A DNA stretch of 45,014 nt from Gamarada debralockiae (Eukaryota; Ascomycota; Leotiomycetes; Helotiales; Hyphodiscaceae). Position 1 is the first letter of the stretch, and each line of letters begins with the position of its first letter. Shown piece by piece: positions 32,998 to 43,918 of this stretch. The translations under genes were made by a program, and so were the position numbers. The stretch lies in assembly GCA_002803225.1 (NCBI GenBank), contig NXFV01000188.1, forward strand, positions 1 to 45,014, in the 5' to 3' direction. Under the pieces are notes generated by a model. It had not been told where the DNA came from. It searched no databases and saw only the letters and a program-made list of their open reading frames with translations.

Positions 32998-33984
32998 CTA
33001 GTGGTCGTCCAAAAGAGGAGCTCTCTCTTGATCCGATGGGACGACGGCGCCCTCTCGTCTGAAGGAGATTTCCTTGCCGAAGATACCTGGAACAGCGATG
33101 CCCAAGGCAGCGAGGAAGAGGATGCCCATGATGACGAAGGCGAAGATCCATTGAACTGCAATGGCATGGATGAGGAACTGGCAAACGCCAATGGAAGCAG
33201 ACAAGATACTCAATTCGAAGCCCATAGTATAGTCCTGCAGGGAAGTATATATTAGCAACAGTTCTTCCTATGAAGAGAGTTGGGGAGAGTTCAACTGACC
33301 TTGTATGCGACGAGGAAGAAAAGTCCATAGACCAAGATACCCCAAATAAAAATGTTGGCCACAATGCGAGCTGCAAGGGTATGAGCATGGACTGCAATAG
33401 CGCCATTCCAGTACAAAGCAACGAATGTCCACGCCAATGGTCCAGAAACAACAGGGATGTGGATGAATCGTGGGTGAGTGTTGTGGCGGAAGTAGAGACA
33501 GGACAGGTTGAAGAAGTTGACAACAAGAAGGAGCTCAGCCCAGACATAGTGGCCGCGGACGAACAGCATAACGAATGCGAATTGGAGGAGGTTGTTGATT
33601 ATGAAATGGCTTCCGACTCCAGCGGCTGCGTTGACGTAGTCGGCATTGGTAGAGAAGAGGGACCAGATATACCCAATTTGCAGAATGAAGAGAATGATCC
33701 TTTGCAGAAGTCAGTAGGGGTTGAAATTGAGGATTTGACAGCTACACGAACCAGTAGATAGAGGTGATGATCGCATTCTGGGCGAAGGGTGTTGGATACG
33801 CTCTATTTACTCCCCAGATGGTGTGGCGCCACTTCTTCACATCATCGTCTGGTACATGGAAGGTGTAGTAGACGCTAGCAACTACGAGAAGCAGCCAGGA
33901 GAGGGTGGTCAGGATCTTGTACGTCCAAATTGCTTGAACTGGATGTGACTCGCGTCTTGCGAAGGGGTTCCCTGTTGACATCAT
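32998..33984 (-). CDS. DUF1774-type multi-pass membrane protein
   Basis: Three exons on the minus strand: 33984-33752, 33699-33300, 33234-32998, 289 residues (288 if the second ATG is used). Introns are 52 and 65 nt; the first has a less usual donor, GTTCGT. The N-terminus NPFARRESHPVQAIWTYK and IWGVNRAYPTPFAQNAIITS are typical of the fungal DUF1774 family, followed by IILFILQIGYIWSLF across the splice. Seven or eight hydrophobic segments are visible, e.g. LTTLSWLLLVVASVYYTF, LLQFAFVMLFV, LLLVVNFFNLSCLYF and IFAFVIMGILFLAALGIAV. The C-terminus is short, charged and cytosolic-looking (SDQERAPLLDDH), with a dileucine-like signal. Function is unknown; a vacuolar or endomembrane location is inference. 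Confidence 0.83.
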
Positions 33985-35423
33985 GTTAGGTCCCAGTATC
34001 TTATGAGCGCCTTCTGGGAAGGCTTCGAGCTTCGCAGGAAAATTTGGTGTAACATACAGTTGGATTCAGGCATTTTGGGAGGACTTCTGAATTGTTCAGG
34101 TCGATTTGAAGATTGAAAAGTTACTTCGTCCTGTTGTCTTTGTTGCAGAAGTTAGGAGCACTGAGGGGTACCTTGAACGGTCTATTAGCCTGGAGAGCTG
34201 AAAGAAAGAAAACAGGGCAGAAGCAGGAGCTTGTATCCTGCTTCGTACTGGGAGACATGTCAAGTGGATGACTCACAAACCAAAGTATCGAAAACACAGT
34301 AGCCTCCAAATTATCTTCAAATGGTGTTTGTGAAAGGAAAGAGTTTTTCTGACGAGATTCTTAGGGATATAGGCCAATGCAGGGAAGCCCCGATTTTGTG
34401 ACGTGATGTACGGAATAGTTTTATTGGCGCAAGCTAGTCCCTCCTGCTAGCCCCTCCTGTAGAATATTTACCATGAACTCCCCCGCAAATGGCCTGCTAG
34501 CCTATCATTTGTCAGGAGGGGAACACACTTGAAGGGGGGAGGTTGCACAGCATCTGGCTGGAACGTGAGTCTTCGTACGCGTTTCGTGGGTCGCTGCTGC
34601 AATTTGTTTGGATTGCGGGGAACGGTGATCGTCCAAAATGGCCAAGTGCGGGGTGCTTCCTGGTCAGCTGGCTGCAGACTTGTGGATCCTTTCAAATTCC
34701 CATTGCTAACACTTTGGGCGTATTTCATGAGAATCTCCTCAATTTTACCTCTAATTTCGTTGGATCTTTTTCATTAGTGAGATTGGCGTACAATTCGCAG
34801 TTTTCATCTCTTTTGGTGGTCACCCGACATGATGTTACTGTAGTTGAGTGCAAAGTTGAGGCCAAAAGGACCGACGTACAGTCCGGCTCAGGGCGACCAG
34901 GGCACTCCTTTGCTGTCAATCTGGATGAAGCACTATTAAGAGAGGTAATCGGGTAAGATTGAGTTTAGGAAAGCATTCTGTCCCTAAAACTTTGAATCGT
35001 CAAACTTACACAAAAGATCAAAAGAGCTGCTGCATCGACTTTCAAGGCCGCTGGGGTACGTCATGTCTCACCACAACTATCAGCCACTGACTGCGCCACA
35101 TCTGCATGTGATAAAGCATTGTTAAGAGAGGTAATTGGGTAAGATTGAGTTTGCGAACCTTCGATCCAATAAACTTTGAATCATCAAACTTACAACAAAG
35201 ATCAAAAGAGCTGATGCATCGAAATTGTGAATTCCAAGGCACCAGGGTGCACGAAGTTTATGTAACTTCGCCGCACGTCACAATTTCAGCCACCGACTGC
35301 GCAAGTGCTCCACTGTCGGATAATCCCGAGGCTGTTTTATCACTCAAGCGATCACCGATCAACACCGCGATTCCGTAACACCTCGTCCCATTTCATCAAA
35401 TCATATCCAAGCACAAGTACATC
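33985..35423. other. Divergent intergenic region
   Basis: 1.4 kb between the DUF1774-type gene and the aminopeptidase. A small repeat (CTAGYCCCTCCTG twice) is at 34434-34459 and a large duplication at 34924-35304. ORFs here are short and without domains. Confidence 0.5.
34924..35304. repeat. Imperfect tandem duplication of about 175-195 bp
   Basis: Copy 1 is about 34924-35098 and copy 2 about 35109-35304. Shared blocks in the same order include TTAAGAGAGGTAAT, GGGTAAGATTGAGTTT, AAACTTTGAATC, AAGATCAAAAGAGCTG and CAGCCAC-GACTGCGC. Differences are substitutions plus an insertion of about 20 bp in copy 2. It lies upstream of the aminopeptidase ATG at 35424. Confidence 0.88.
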
Positions 35424-36682
35424 ATGAAGATCTCCTGTTTATCGGTGCTGGCTCTATCAGCTTCCGTTATCAGCGCTCGTTTCGTGGAACCTCATGAGAA
35501 GGATCAAGTCGTCATCAACGCCCAGGAGGCAGACAATGAGCTCTACCTGATCGAGCTTGCGCCTGGAGAGACACAATGGGTGACTGAGGAAGAGAAGTGG
35601 GAGCTACGAAGAGTATGTAGGGAAACTCCATCGATAGAGAATCTGCTAATCGTGTATCGCAGAATGGCCAAACCTTCATGGACATTACAGATACCCCGGA
35701 GCTCGGTGCCTTCAAAGCGCTTAAGGAGCCACCCAAGTTCCCAGAGAAGCCAGTTCTGCAGAAGGAGCTGTACCCTTTGATTAATAATCTCTCGAAGTCG
35801 AACATGCAAACGAACCTCGAAAGGCTCAGCTCGTTCCACACCAGATATTACAAATCGGATTATGGCAAACAATCATCGGAATGGCTTCTCAAGAATGTCC
35901 AGACTGTGATCAAAGATGCTGGCGCTGATAAATACGGGGTCTATGCTGAGCATTTCAAGCATCCTTGGGGACAGAACAGCATCATTGCTACGGTCCCAGG
36001 CAAGAACAACTCGACGGTTGTGGTTGGCGCTCACCAAGATAGCATCAACCTCTTCCTCCCGTCTATTCTCTCTGCGCCGGGAGCAGATGATGATGGAAGT
36101 GGAACAGTGACCATTCTGGAGGCTTTCCGTGTCCTCCTTACCTCGAAGGATATCATCGAGGGTAATGCCGAGAATACTGTCGAGTTCCACTGGTATAGCG
36201 CAGAGGAGGGAGGTTTATTGGGCAGTCAAGCCATCTTCTCTGAATACGAGAAGACAGGTCGAGATATCAAAGCCATGTTACAACAGGACATGACTGGATA
36301 CGTTCAAGGAACTCTTGATGCAGGAAAGAAGGAATCCGTTGGTGTTATTACCGACTTCGTCGATCCCGATATGACTCGCTACATCAAGGAAGTAGTCACT
36401 GAGGTATGTGCAGGCGTTCTTTGTGGATTTCGTGACTAACATATGCAGTACTGCGAAATCCCATTCGTCGAGACAAAGTGCGGATATGCCTGCAGCGACC
36501 ATGCGTCAGCCTCCAAGGCTGGATACCCATCAGCGTTCGTGATCGAATCCGAATTCGCTGACTCGGATAAGCATGTTCATACCTCTGATGACACTATTAA
36601 GTACTTGAGCTTTGATCACATGCTTCAACATGCTCGTTTGACTCTTGGTCTTGTCTACGAGTTGGCCTTTGCCAAGCTATGA
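35424..36682 (+). CDS. LAP1: Secreted leucine aminopeptidase (M28 family)
   Basis: Three exons: 35424-35612, 35663-36403, 36449-36682, 387 residues. It releases N-terminal residues, preferably Leu, from peptides in the medium. Residues 1-18 are a signal peptide ([18 protein letters not shown]), followed by a propeptide to about residue 85. The metallopeptidase core shows the full two-zinc set: H187 (VVGAHQDS), D206 (PGADDDGSG), general base E244 and ligand E245 ([10 protein letters not shown]), D272 (LQQDMTGY) and H354 (HVHTSDDTI). The Cys pair in [10 protein letters not shown] fits the family disulfide. Length matches Aspergillus LAP1. Start and splice sites are supported by the continuous domain. 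Confidence 0.94.
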
Positions 36683-37352
36683 TCTTTTGGCCTAAGACCA
36701 TGATAGTCGGAAGTCACATGTATGATATACTCACGGGTTGGTCATATAGGTTTGGAGACTCGGCCCCTCTAGAGAGTTGGATGAATATAGAAACCACTAT
36801 CATCAGCTGAACGGCGTGGAATATTATCGGTACATAATAGAAAACCCATCAGCAAATTACCTGCAGAGCATGATTCCAAACTTTTCATCCATTTGAATCT
36901 TTCATTCAGTCTCAGCGATGGTCCATATTCATCCACAGTCAGCCTCCTGGATGACTGAATCAGTGAGAAACACAACAATTCAACACAGTATTTATATTCA
37001 GAAAACATTCGCAATACGGAATCAGCAGAATATTCCTGGACAACCCGCAGTTCAGTTTCTGCGAGCGAACTCATACCAGATCATTTGTGAGACCCATTTC
37101 GAGTCACAGAAAAGCAGTCATACACGACCCCTGACACACGGCTGTGATTGGTCAAATCCGGGCCGTCGAGTGATTACGCATTAGATCTCGTCTTATCGCG
37201 AACATAGTTCCCGGCCGTGACCTTCAATAGCTTCCCCTTCCCCTTCTCTCCCATCCCCAAATATCCTAATCTTTCGTCTCTTCGCAAGAGACTCCTCAAG
37301 TCCCATCTCCTTTTCTTCTATTCGACAATTCAGATAAGATAATCCCCCAATC
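36683..37352. other. Intergenic region
   Basis: 670 bp between the aminopeptidase stop and the R3H gene. The last 150 bp are C/T-rich, as in fungal leaders. No gene is seen. Confidence 0.5.
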
Positions 37353-38442
37353 ATGGCGATCTACTCCTCCGTTCCCCCACCAGCCCAGCAGGCCGCAGCT
37401 CCATCGGTCGATATTGAGTCCTGGACAGTGTCTGCGTTGGAGTCTCTGAGTGTTTCTCCCACTGCGCGGGGTACAGGCATCACTCTCTCGATCCCTCTCG
37501 ATAGATCGCGCGATCGCGATAACGCGGACGGCCCTTCCAAATCCTCCTACAAGCCTCGTAAAGAGCCGCTACGACGGGATAGTTTGAAGAGACGGGAGGC
37601 GCTGTTGAAGGGTAAGGAGGGCAGTCGTAGGAGACAGCGATGGGAAAACGGTAAGTCAGGATTCTTAGTGGGATCGTGGGAGTGAGCATACCGATGGCGA
37701 ACAGTTGCTGATGAGTCCGTGGGTAGATCGTCTCCTTCACGTCCCAAACGCACAATCTCCTCTCCCTAGCGACTGGGAAGTCCGTCCCACGTACCCCGTC
37801 CACACGGTACCGTACTACCTCGCCCCCCTGTGGGAACAGGGCGTGCGACGTCGCGCTGAGGAGATCGCTACCGAGAGGAAGCTTTCCCACACCAAGAAAG
37901 CTGGGATTCAAGAACAAAAGGGGCGCATTCCTCAGGATTTGAGACAGAAGTTGAAGAAGAGCAAAGGTGCCAAGAGCTTGTTACAAGATTTGGAGGAGGA
38001 GGTGAGGAAGTTTGTGAAGGAGTGGGAGCGCAAGCAGCGAATCTTGGACCAGGGGGAGGAGGATGCGGAGTTGGATAGCGAGGACGAGGAAATTGTTTTC
38101 GTGGGTAGGAACGGGACTATGAGTGATGAGCAAAGGAAGACGGTGGAGGAGGAGTTGGAGAGGGAGAAGTTGATTTTTGATTCGTTGGCTGATGATCATG
38201 GTGCCAGCTTTGGGTACGTTACATCCCCGACTATGCCTGTGGCTAGAGTTTTTCTAAATGATGGGCGTAGACGCTGGCTTGTTCATTCCATCGCTACATA
38301 CTACGGTCTCAGCTCTCGCTCCATCACTGTCGGGGACCCAGCACGACGCGAAGCATATGTCGGCATCAAGGAGATGAAAACGGGACGACGCGCCTCTCTT
38401 ATTCAGGGAGAGTTGCCACGACCTCTTTGGGGTATGATCTGA
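37353..38442 (+). CDS. R3H-domain protein with R3H-associated N-terminal domain
   Basis: Three exons: 37353-37650, 37727-38213, 38271-38442, 318 residues. The first acceptor is placed at 37726 because only it gives the conserved RRRQRWENDRLLHVPNAQ in frame. The second intron is 57 nt, divisible by three and without stops; splicing it joins GASFG to RWLVHSIATYYGLSSRS. An N-terminal Pro/Ala/Ser segment (1-60) leads into the basic R3H-associated domain (about 70-190: RRDSLKRREALLKGKEGSRR; DWEVRPTYPVHTVPYYLAPL). Then come a charged coiled coil with an acidic patch (DAELDSEDEEIVFVG) and the C-terminal R3H domain, which binds single-stranded nucleic acid. The role is probably in RNA metabolism; no specific partner can be named. 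Confidence 0.87.
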
Positions 38443-38950
38443 TGGAGACATGCTCTGGCTATCAGTGCCTCTTGAGCGGCCATCTATACTATTTGTCTGG
38501 ATATGTTTGATATACTTTTCTGAATTACGCATGGTTTGGACGAGACTTTGCATAGAGGATAGACCATTTAGATGGGGTTCTCTAAAATACGACTTTTAAT
38601 GTGACTGCGCCTTTGAAGCGTCCTGACTTCATTGTCTAGCAAGATAACTATACTTATTCCCTATTTAATCCCGTTCACAGTTCTGATATCTCCCTCCTGA
38701 CTTAAAGCCATTCATTCAGATCCCCCCCGTACCCGTGATTTGATTCCGCTCATCCCTCCGCCTCGGCATGTTTTCCCGAGACAGTTCCGCCTTTGACATC
38801 CAGAACTTCGACCCATGGCCACTTCTTCTCCCAAACGTCACAACTCGCCTCAATCACTACTGAATTTTTAGATTCCATTCCTGTACAACATGCGCCGATA
38901 GACAGATCTCCTTTCGCGATTTACGATTTACGATTGCTTTTTTCAGCGAC
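38443..38950. other. Intergenic region
   Basis: 508 bp promoter region of the AFG1-like gene. A short heptamer repeat (CGATTTA-type, 38917-38935) lies just before the start. No gene is seen. Confidence 0.5.
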
Positions 38951-40809
38951 ATGAAATTTCGAACGAACCCCTCCCGCTCTTTGCAGCGGCTCCTGATGAC
39001 CGACAGTTCGAGATCCTACACACAGCAGAGTTCTAGGCGGGGGATATGTATACAATGCCGGCAGCAGCTTCATGAGAGACCTGGAGGGAGAACGAATCCG
39101 GGGACGTCGCTGCGATCGAATGGGCCCTCGATGAGCTTGAATCATTCAGTACGAAGGCCAGCATTTGCCTTACCCGCCACATTCGTTGCAGGACAGAGGA
39201 GGAGCTTGGCAACAGTTCAAAATGGTGCGAAGGAATCACAATCTAAACCGCACATCGAGTACTAACAGCCTTTCCAGTGAACCCAGACGATCGAGGACCA
39301 ATGGCAGAATACGACGATAGAGTTGCAACCGGTCGACTAAGGGATGATGAGCACCAAAGAGGTCAGCACTCCGTTGGATAATACCAGTTCAGAGACTGAT
39401 GAGATTTTAGGCATCATACAAAGTCTACAACATCTACACGACGAGCTACGCTACTATACCGCGCCGCCCATCGTGCATCCCACTCTCGAATCCCTCAAGC
39501 CCGAACCCACGTCTATGTTTGGCCGTTTCTTCGGACACACAAAGAGGGAGAAACCCTTAGCAGAGATCCCAGACAACTTGCCTCGAGGCTTGTATTTGTA
39601 CGGTGATGTAGGGAGCGGGAAGACAATGTTGATGGATATGTTTTACGATACGCTTCCTAGCGGCGTAACGTCGAAGACGAGGATCCATTTCCATAACTTC
39701 ATGCAGGATGTACATAAAAGGCTACATAAGATGAAGATGGAGCATGGGAATGATGTGGATGGGGTGCCGTTTATTGCGGCGGATATAGCAGAGCAGGGAA
39801 ATGTCTTGTGTTTTGATGAGTTTCAGTGTACGGATGTTGCTGATGCTATGATCCTACGCCGGTAGGTGGCCCATCCTCCCCCCGTTTCCCCATTTTGTGA
39901 AATGAATGCTGATGAAAAGGGGATAGGTTATTGGAGTCGTTAATGTCCCACGGCGTAGTCCTCGTCACAACATCCAACCGCCACCCAGACGAGCTCTATA
40001 AAAACGGCATCCAGCGCGAATCCTTCATCCCCTGCATCAACCTCCTCAAATCCCGCCTCCACGTAATCAACCTCGACTCGCCCACCGACTACCGTAAGAT
40101 CCCTCGTCCACCATCCGGCGTCTACCACGCACCCTTGGATTCCCACGCTTCTTCCCATGCGGAGAAGTGGTTTCGTTTTCTAGGTGATCCACAACAAGGT
40201 AAACCGCGTTCAGAGACGCAACGGGTATGGGGAAGAGAGATTTATGTGCCGAAAGTTAGCGGCAGGGCGGCTATGTTTACCTTCGATGAATTGATTGGTA
40301 GACCGACCAGCGCAGCGGATTACATAGAACTGATGAGGAGTTACGACGCTTTCATCGTAACCAATGTCCCAGGCATGACGCACCAACAACGTGATCTGGC
40401 TCGTCGTTTCATAACATTCATCGACGCGGTCTACGAATCGCGCGCAAAACTTGTCCTCACCACCGCCGTTCCCCTAACCCAACTTTTCCTCTCCAAAGAC
40501 GAGATGCGCGATTCATTGAAGAAGGACAAGGAGGATAAGAGAGGCCAAGGGGAAGAAGGGGAAGGGTTGGATGATACGATGCGCATGATGATGGATGATT
40601 TGGGGATGAATATGAGTATGTTGAAGAACAGTAGCATTTTTAGTGGAGATGAGGAACGCTTTGCTTTTGCGAGGGCGTTGAGTAGATTGGCGGAGATGGG
40701 GAGTCAGGAATGGGTTGAACGGGGCATGGGATTGGAGAAGGATGGGGGTAAGGAGGAGAAGGATTCCTGGCAGAGGGTTAGGAGTCGGAGAATGGAGGAT
40801 AGTATGTGA
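38951..40809 (+). CDS. AFG1: Mitochondrial AFG1/LACE1-type AAA ATPase
   Basis: Four exons: 38951-39224, 39278-39361, 39411-39861, 39927-40809, 563 residues. Introns are 53, 49 and 65 nt; the first has a perfect TACTAAC branch site. The N-terminus is Arg/Ser-rich without acidic residues for about 40 positions, as in a mitochondrial presequence. Family blocks follow: [36 protein letters not shown], Walker A GDVGSGKT (184-191), Walker B LCFDEF (252-257), and [20 protein letters not shown]. The C-terminal region contains [20 protein letters not shown] and [14 protein letters not shown], then a charged insert before [22 protein letters not shown]1 supports turnover of mitochondrially encoded cytochrome oxidase subunits at the inner membrane. 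The Met/Asp-rich insert before the end is fungal-like. Confidence 0.94.
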
Positions 40810-41229
40810 GTGTTTTGATGGGAGGTTGGATAGAACGGTGCGCTGATGGGTTGTTTATGCATATATACCCGGACATAGATCGAGAACTAGGTTCATCCGA
40901 TTGTGTTGCTTAACTATTGAGAGGTCGTGAGATGTACTCCGGGTAGTCCCCTCCAGATGGTTTGCAAGTTGCAAAACCCGATGTGTCGCAACAGAGAACC
41001 GCTTCCGTTCTTGAATTACGAACCCAAGAGGATTTTTGTAGAAAACCACAAAAGCTTCTAATTGAGCATTACTCTCAAACATCTTCCTTAGCACCAACTA
41101 AGCATCGGTCAATGCCCCCTAATGTTGACTGCAAGTACAGCGATACAGAACATCCCCAAGCCTCTTACCAATCAAATCCGCAAGCTAACGGTCTGCTTTC
41201 CCTGCAGCAACCTCTCTCTTCCTTATCGC
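40810..41229. other. Intergenic region
   Basis: 420 bp after the AFG1-like stop. A minus-strand ORF (40855-41097) shows no domain; it could be further remains of the neighbouring kinase-like pseudogene, but I cannot support that. Confidence 0.4.
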
Positions 41230-41930
41230 CCCAGCAAATCTCTCACGAAAATCATAATCATCGCATTCTGCTCTGCCTCCAGTCCAGGGTAGGTAATGAA
41301 TTCAGGACTAATGATGAAGCGTTCCAGCGGCACTGTTGTGCACCACTCCAATCCATAATGCAGGTGATGTTTTGGTTTCGTCGACGAGAATATTCTCGTA
41401 ATGTAAGTCCATATGACAGAGTGGGAAAAGGCCCATATATGTACTCTTCAGCCATCATTGATGGAAGTGCTTGTTCCAGGATTTTGGCAGCAGTAGCTCA
41501 TTCTTCATCATTCCCGCGTGCGGCCTTGATAGTCGATTTTCGCTGCTGCGGAGAAAGTAGAAAACTCTAGGGAAGTAGCAAAGGGTCCTTCCCATCTATG
41601 GGGACGACGGTGTATTCTTCGTCGTTTTGACCAAGGGAAATCTGACCCATGCGCGGAAAGCAAGGACAGCTCAGTCGGCAGTAAATAGTCGGCCAGTTGG
41701 TCGATGATTTTACCCCTATTGTGTCTGTGGACCTGATTTCCAAAACTTGATGGCCAGATAAGTCCGGGGAGAGCTTTCCATTAGAACATAGCGGAATCCA
41801 AAATCATTCTGAGAGTCGATATCAAAGTGGTAGATGCAAGTGACGAGAATTGGAGTACGAGATGCTACGAGTTTTATGGGGTGCGATTCGGCTTAGGATG
41901 GAGGATTCGATCTCGTTGGGAGGGCTGGAT
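41230..41930 (-). pseudogene. Broken aminoglycoside-phosphotransferase-fold (APH family) kinase
   Basis: On the minus strand, consecutive family blocks appear in order but in different frames: EIESSILSRIAPHK near 41.9 kb; VASRTPILVTCIYHFDID and DFGFRYVLMES at 41.77-41.86 kb; KIIDQLADYLL at about 41.7 kb; CFPRMGQISLGQNDEEYTVV at about 41.6 kb; the catalytic HMDLHYENILVDE at 41379-41415; ITCIMDWSGAQQCRW near 41.35 kb; LEAEQNAMIMIFVRDLL near 41.25 kb. HxDxxxxN and IxDW are the catalytic and metal-binding motifs of the fold. At least four frame changes and two or more stops separate them, and the breaks lack convincing splice sites. Fungal APH-fold proteins are large families of unknown substrate and are not antibiotic-resistance genes. 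Sequencing indels could explain one or two breaks, hardly all. Confidence 0.72.
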
Positions 41931-42398
41931 GATCTTCTGGCGATTCTGTGCGCTTGTCGTCATGGTGGTTGTCCTCTGTTCCGTGGTCGCAATCACGGCT
42001 CCTCTGTCGGTCTCAAGCTCGGCTCTCTAGGTAGTAAATTGCTAAAGGTTCGTAGGGAACGCCTCGTATAGGTGCTTGAGAAGCTGGCTGCCTCATTGTA
42101 TGCCCTCTTGCGACGTGCAACAAGAATTCTGCCAGGGCGAACTCGTCAACTTGTCCCGTCGAGAAATGGGATAAGGCAGAATGATGGATTGGCGTGAATG
42201 CGAAGGTTCAAAGGTAAAAGTGAGAATTGCGAGTGGTTAGAGTTCGATTCGAGAAGCCTCTTCCCCCCGCATGTATGGTATGGCTGCATTGGATTTAACC
42301 GACCGTCAGCATCCGCCTTCCCACGCCACATCCCACCATATCGTCTTTATAGCACTCCCCTCACCACCGAAGCTTCTGTCTTGCCTCCATCTTTTATC

Positions 42399-43918
42399 AT
42401 GTCACTAAGTCTGGAGGACTGCCCCAATGAGGTCATCGAGAGCATTGTCGTACTGTTGGGCTTAAGCGACATGCGCAGTCTGCGGCTGAGTAGCCGAACC
42501 CTAGCCACGAAAGTCACAAAGGATCATTTCAAGTCCTACTTCCGCTCGAAGCATGTCGATATTACGGACAGTGCTCTTCGAGCTTTTGTAGATATAACAC
42601 GGCTTGGTGGACTAGGATGCTTCGTTCAGCACCTGGTGTTGGTCGGCATTGTGAACAACACCAAGTTGCTTGAATCTATTCTACAAGAGGGAGAGGAAGA
42701 AGACGAGGTAGAGGATGAGGATACGGAAGACAATGACGGAGAGGATGACGGAGAGGATGAGGAAGAGAAAGATGAGCCAAAAACAGAGAAGCAGATCAAA
42801 GTTGAACAGGACCTGAAAATCCTTGAGCAGCGACAGACCGATTACGAGCAATTACACGAATCTGGAACGGATGTAAGCTTGCTCAGCAAAGCGTTTAGCA
42901 ATATTGTGGCGAATAGCAAGACCGGAAAGCTGCTCTCACTGTCGTTGGAGGTCGTAGTATATCGTGAAGATTTCGAGCAAAGACTCCCTCCTCTTGCTGG
43001 TGGCAGCTGGAGATTCATCTGGAAGTCTGCGGCCGACACATTCCATACAGTGATGCGCTCAGTAGCTGCAAGCAGTCTTTCGATTGAGAAGCTCGACATA
43101 TTCAACGACCATCAGTTGCAGCGCTGCAGCTTGGCTTGTAATGAGCTTGGTAGCATGATTTCGACCATAAAGGACTCGCCATTTCGTTTGCATCTCTGAA
43201 GTCACTGTCACTCAGCTTTTCAGAAAAAGTCATCTTCAATTCCAAAAAGGACGCAGAACAATCGCATGATCCAGCCGAGGAAACAGCTTGGGATGAAGTG
43301 GGTGAAGGAAGAGACGATGACGATATCAAAGCAGAGGCGGCAGATGAGGGCAACTTTATCGGCCTCGCGAAGCTTTTACAGCTCAGCAGTCAACTAGAAG
43401 ATCTCGAATTGCATCAGTACCTCCTCAGTCAAGGCCTGCTTACACCTGCCGACATGTATCACGACAGGCTGTTGCAGCGCGCAGCTGAAATGATGCCAAA
43501 CATGAACTTAAAGAGAATGGAGCTTCGGGTGCTCTATGTCAGAGAAGAAGACTTGCTTGCGTTCATTCAGCGGACAGCCGTCCGTAAGTTATCCATGGAC
43601 AGCGTAGTCATGTCTTCAGGATCGTTCAGATCCGTCTTCGACTACTGCACGAGCGACGCTGCAGGCATGGAGGAATTGTACTGTGACGAACTGTTCGAGC
43701 AGGGCTTGAGGGTGTATTTCGATGGGCCTGGACATTATAGGTTCCCGCCGTTGACTGGTCCAGGTGGATGTGACAAGCTAGAGAGGGCGGGCGCTGAGCT
43801 CAAGCAGCCGATCATTTATCACTCCGCACAAGAGGTCGCTATAGGATCTCCTCAAACGGCTGAATATAAGCTAAAGTGGTGGAGGGAGTATAGACCACCC
43901 CAACGGGGAATCGCTTAG
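42399..43918 (+). CDS. F-box protein with acidic insert; apparent frameshift near 43.17 kb
   Basis: The start at 42399 (MSLSLEDCPNEVIESIVVLL) opens directly into an F-box (SDMRSLRLSSRTLATKVTKD), so upstream in-frame sequence is leader. A Glu/Asp-rich stretch follows (about residues 95-130), then helical repeats (LLSLSLEVVVYREDFEQRL; SIEKLDIFNDHQLQRCSLAC). The reading frame ends at 43199, while the protein clearly continues in another frame: GLAISFASLKSLSLSFSEKV, then EGNFIGLAKLLQLSSQLEDL, RMELRVLYVREEDLLAFIQR and the stop at 43918. One missing base in the AAAGG tract near 43170 would join them. A 73-nt intron (43151-43223) would also restore the frame, but it deletes the leucine-rich block. 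F-box proteins recruit substrates to SCF ubiquitin ligases; the target is unknown. It could be a young pseudogene or an assembly error. Confidence 0.68.

Noticed and set aside
40962..41570. 202-codon plus-strand ORF
   Set aside because: It is opposite the kinase-like pseudogene, starts at a non-ATG codon and shows no domain.
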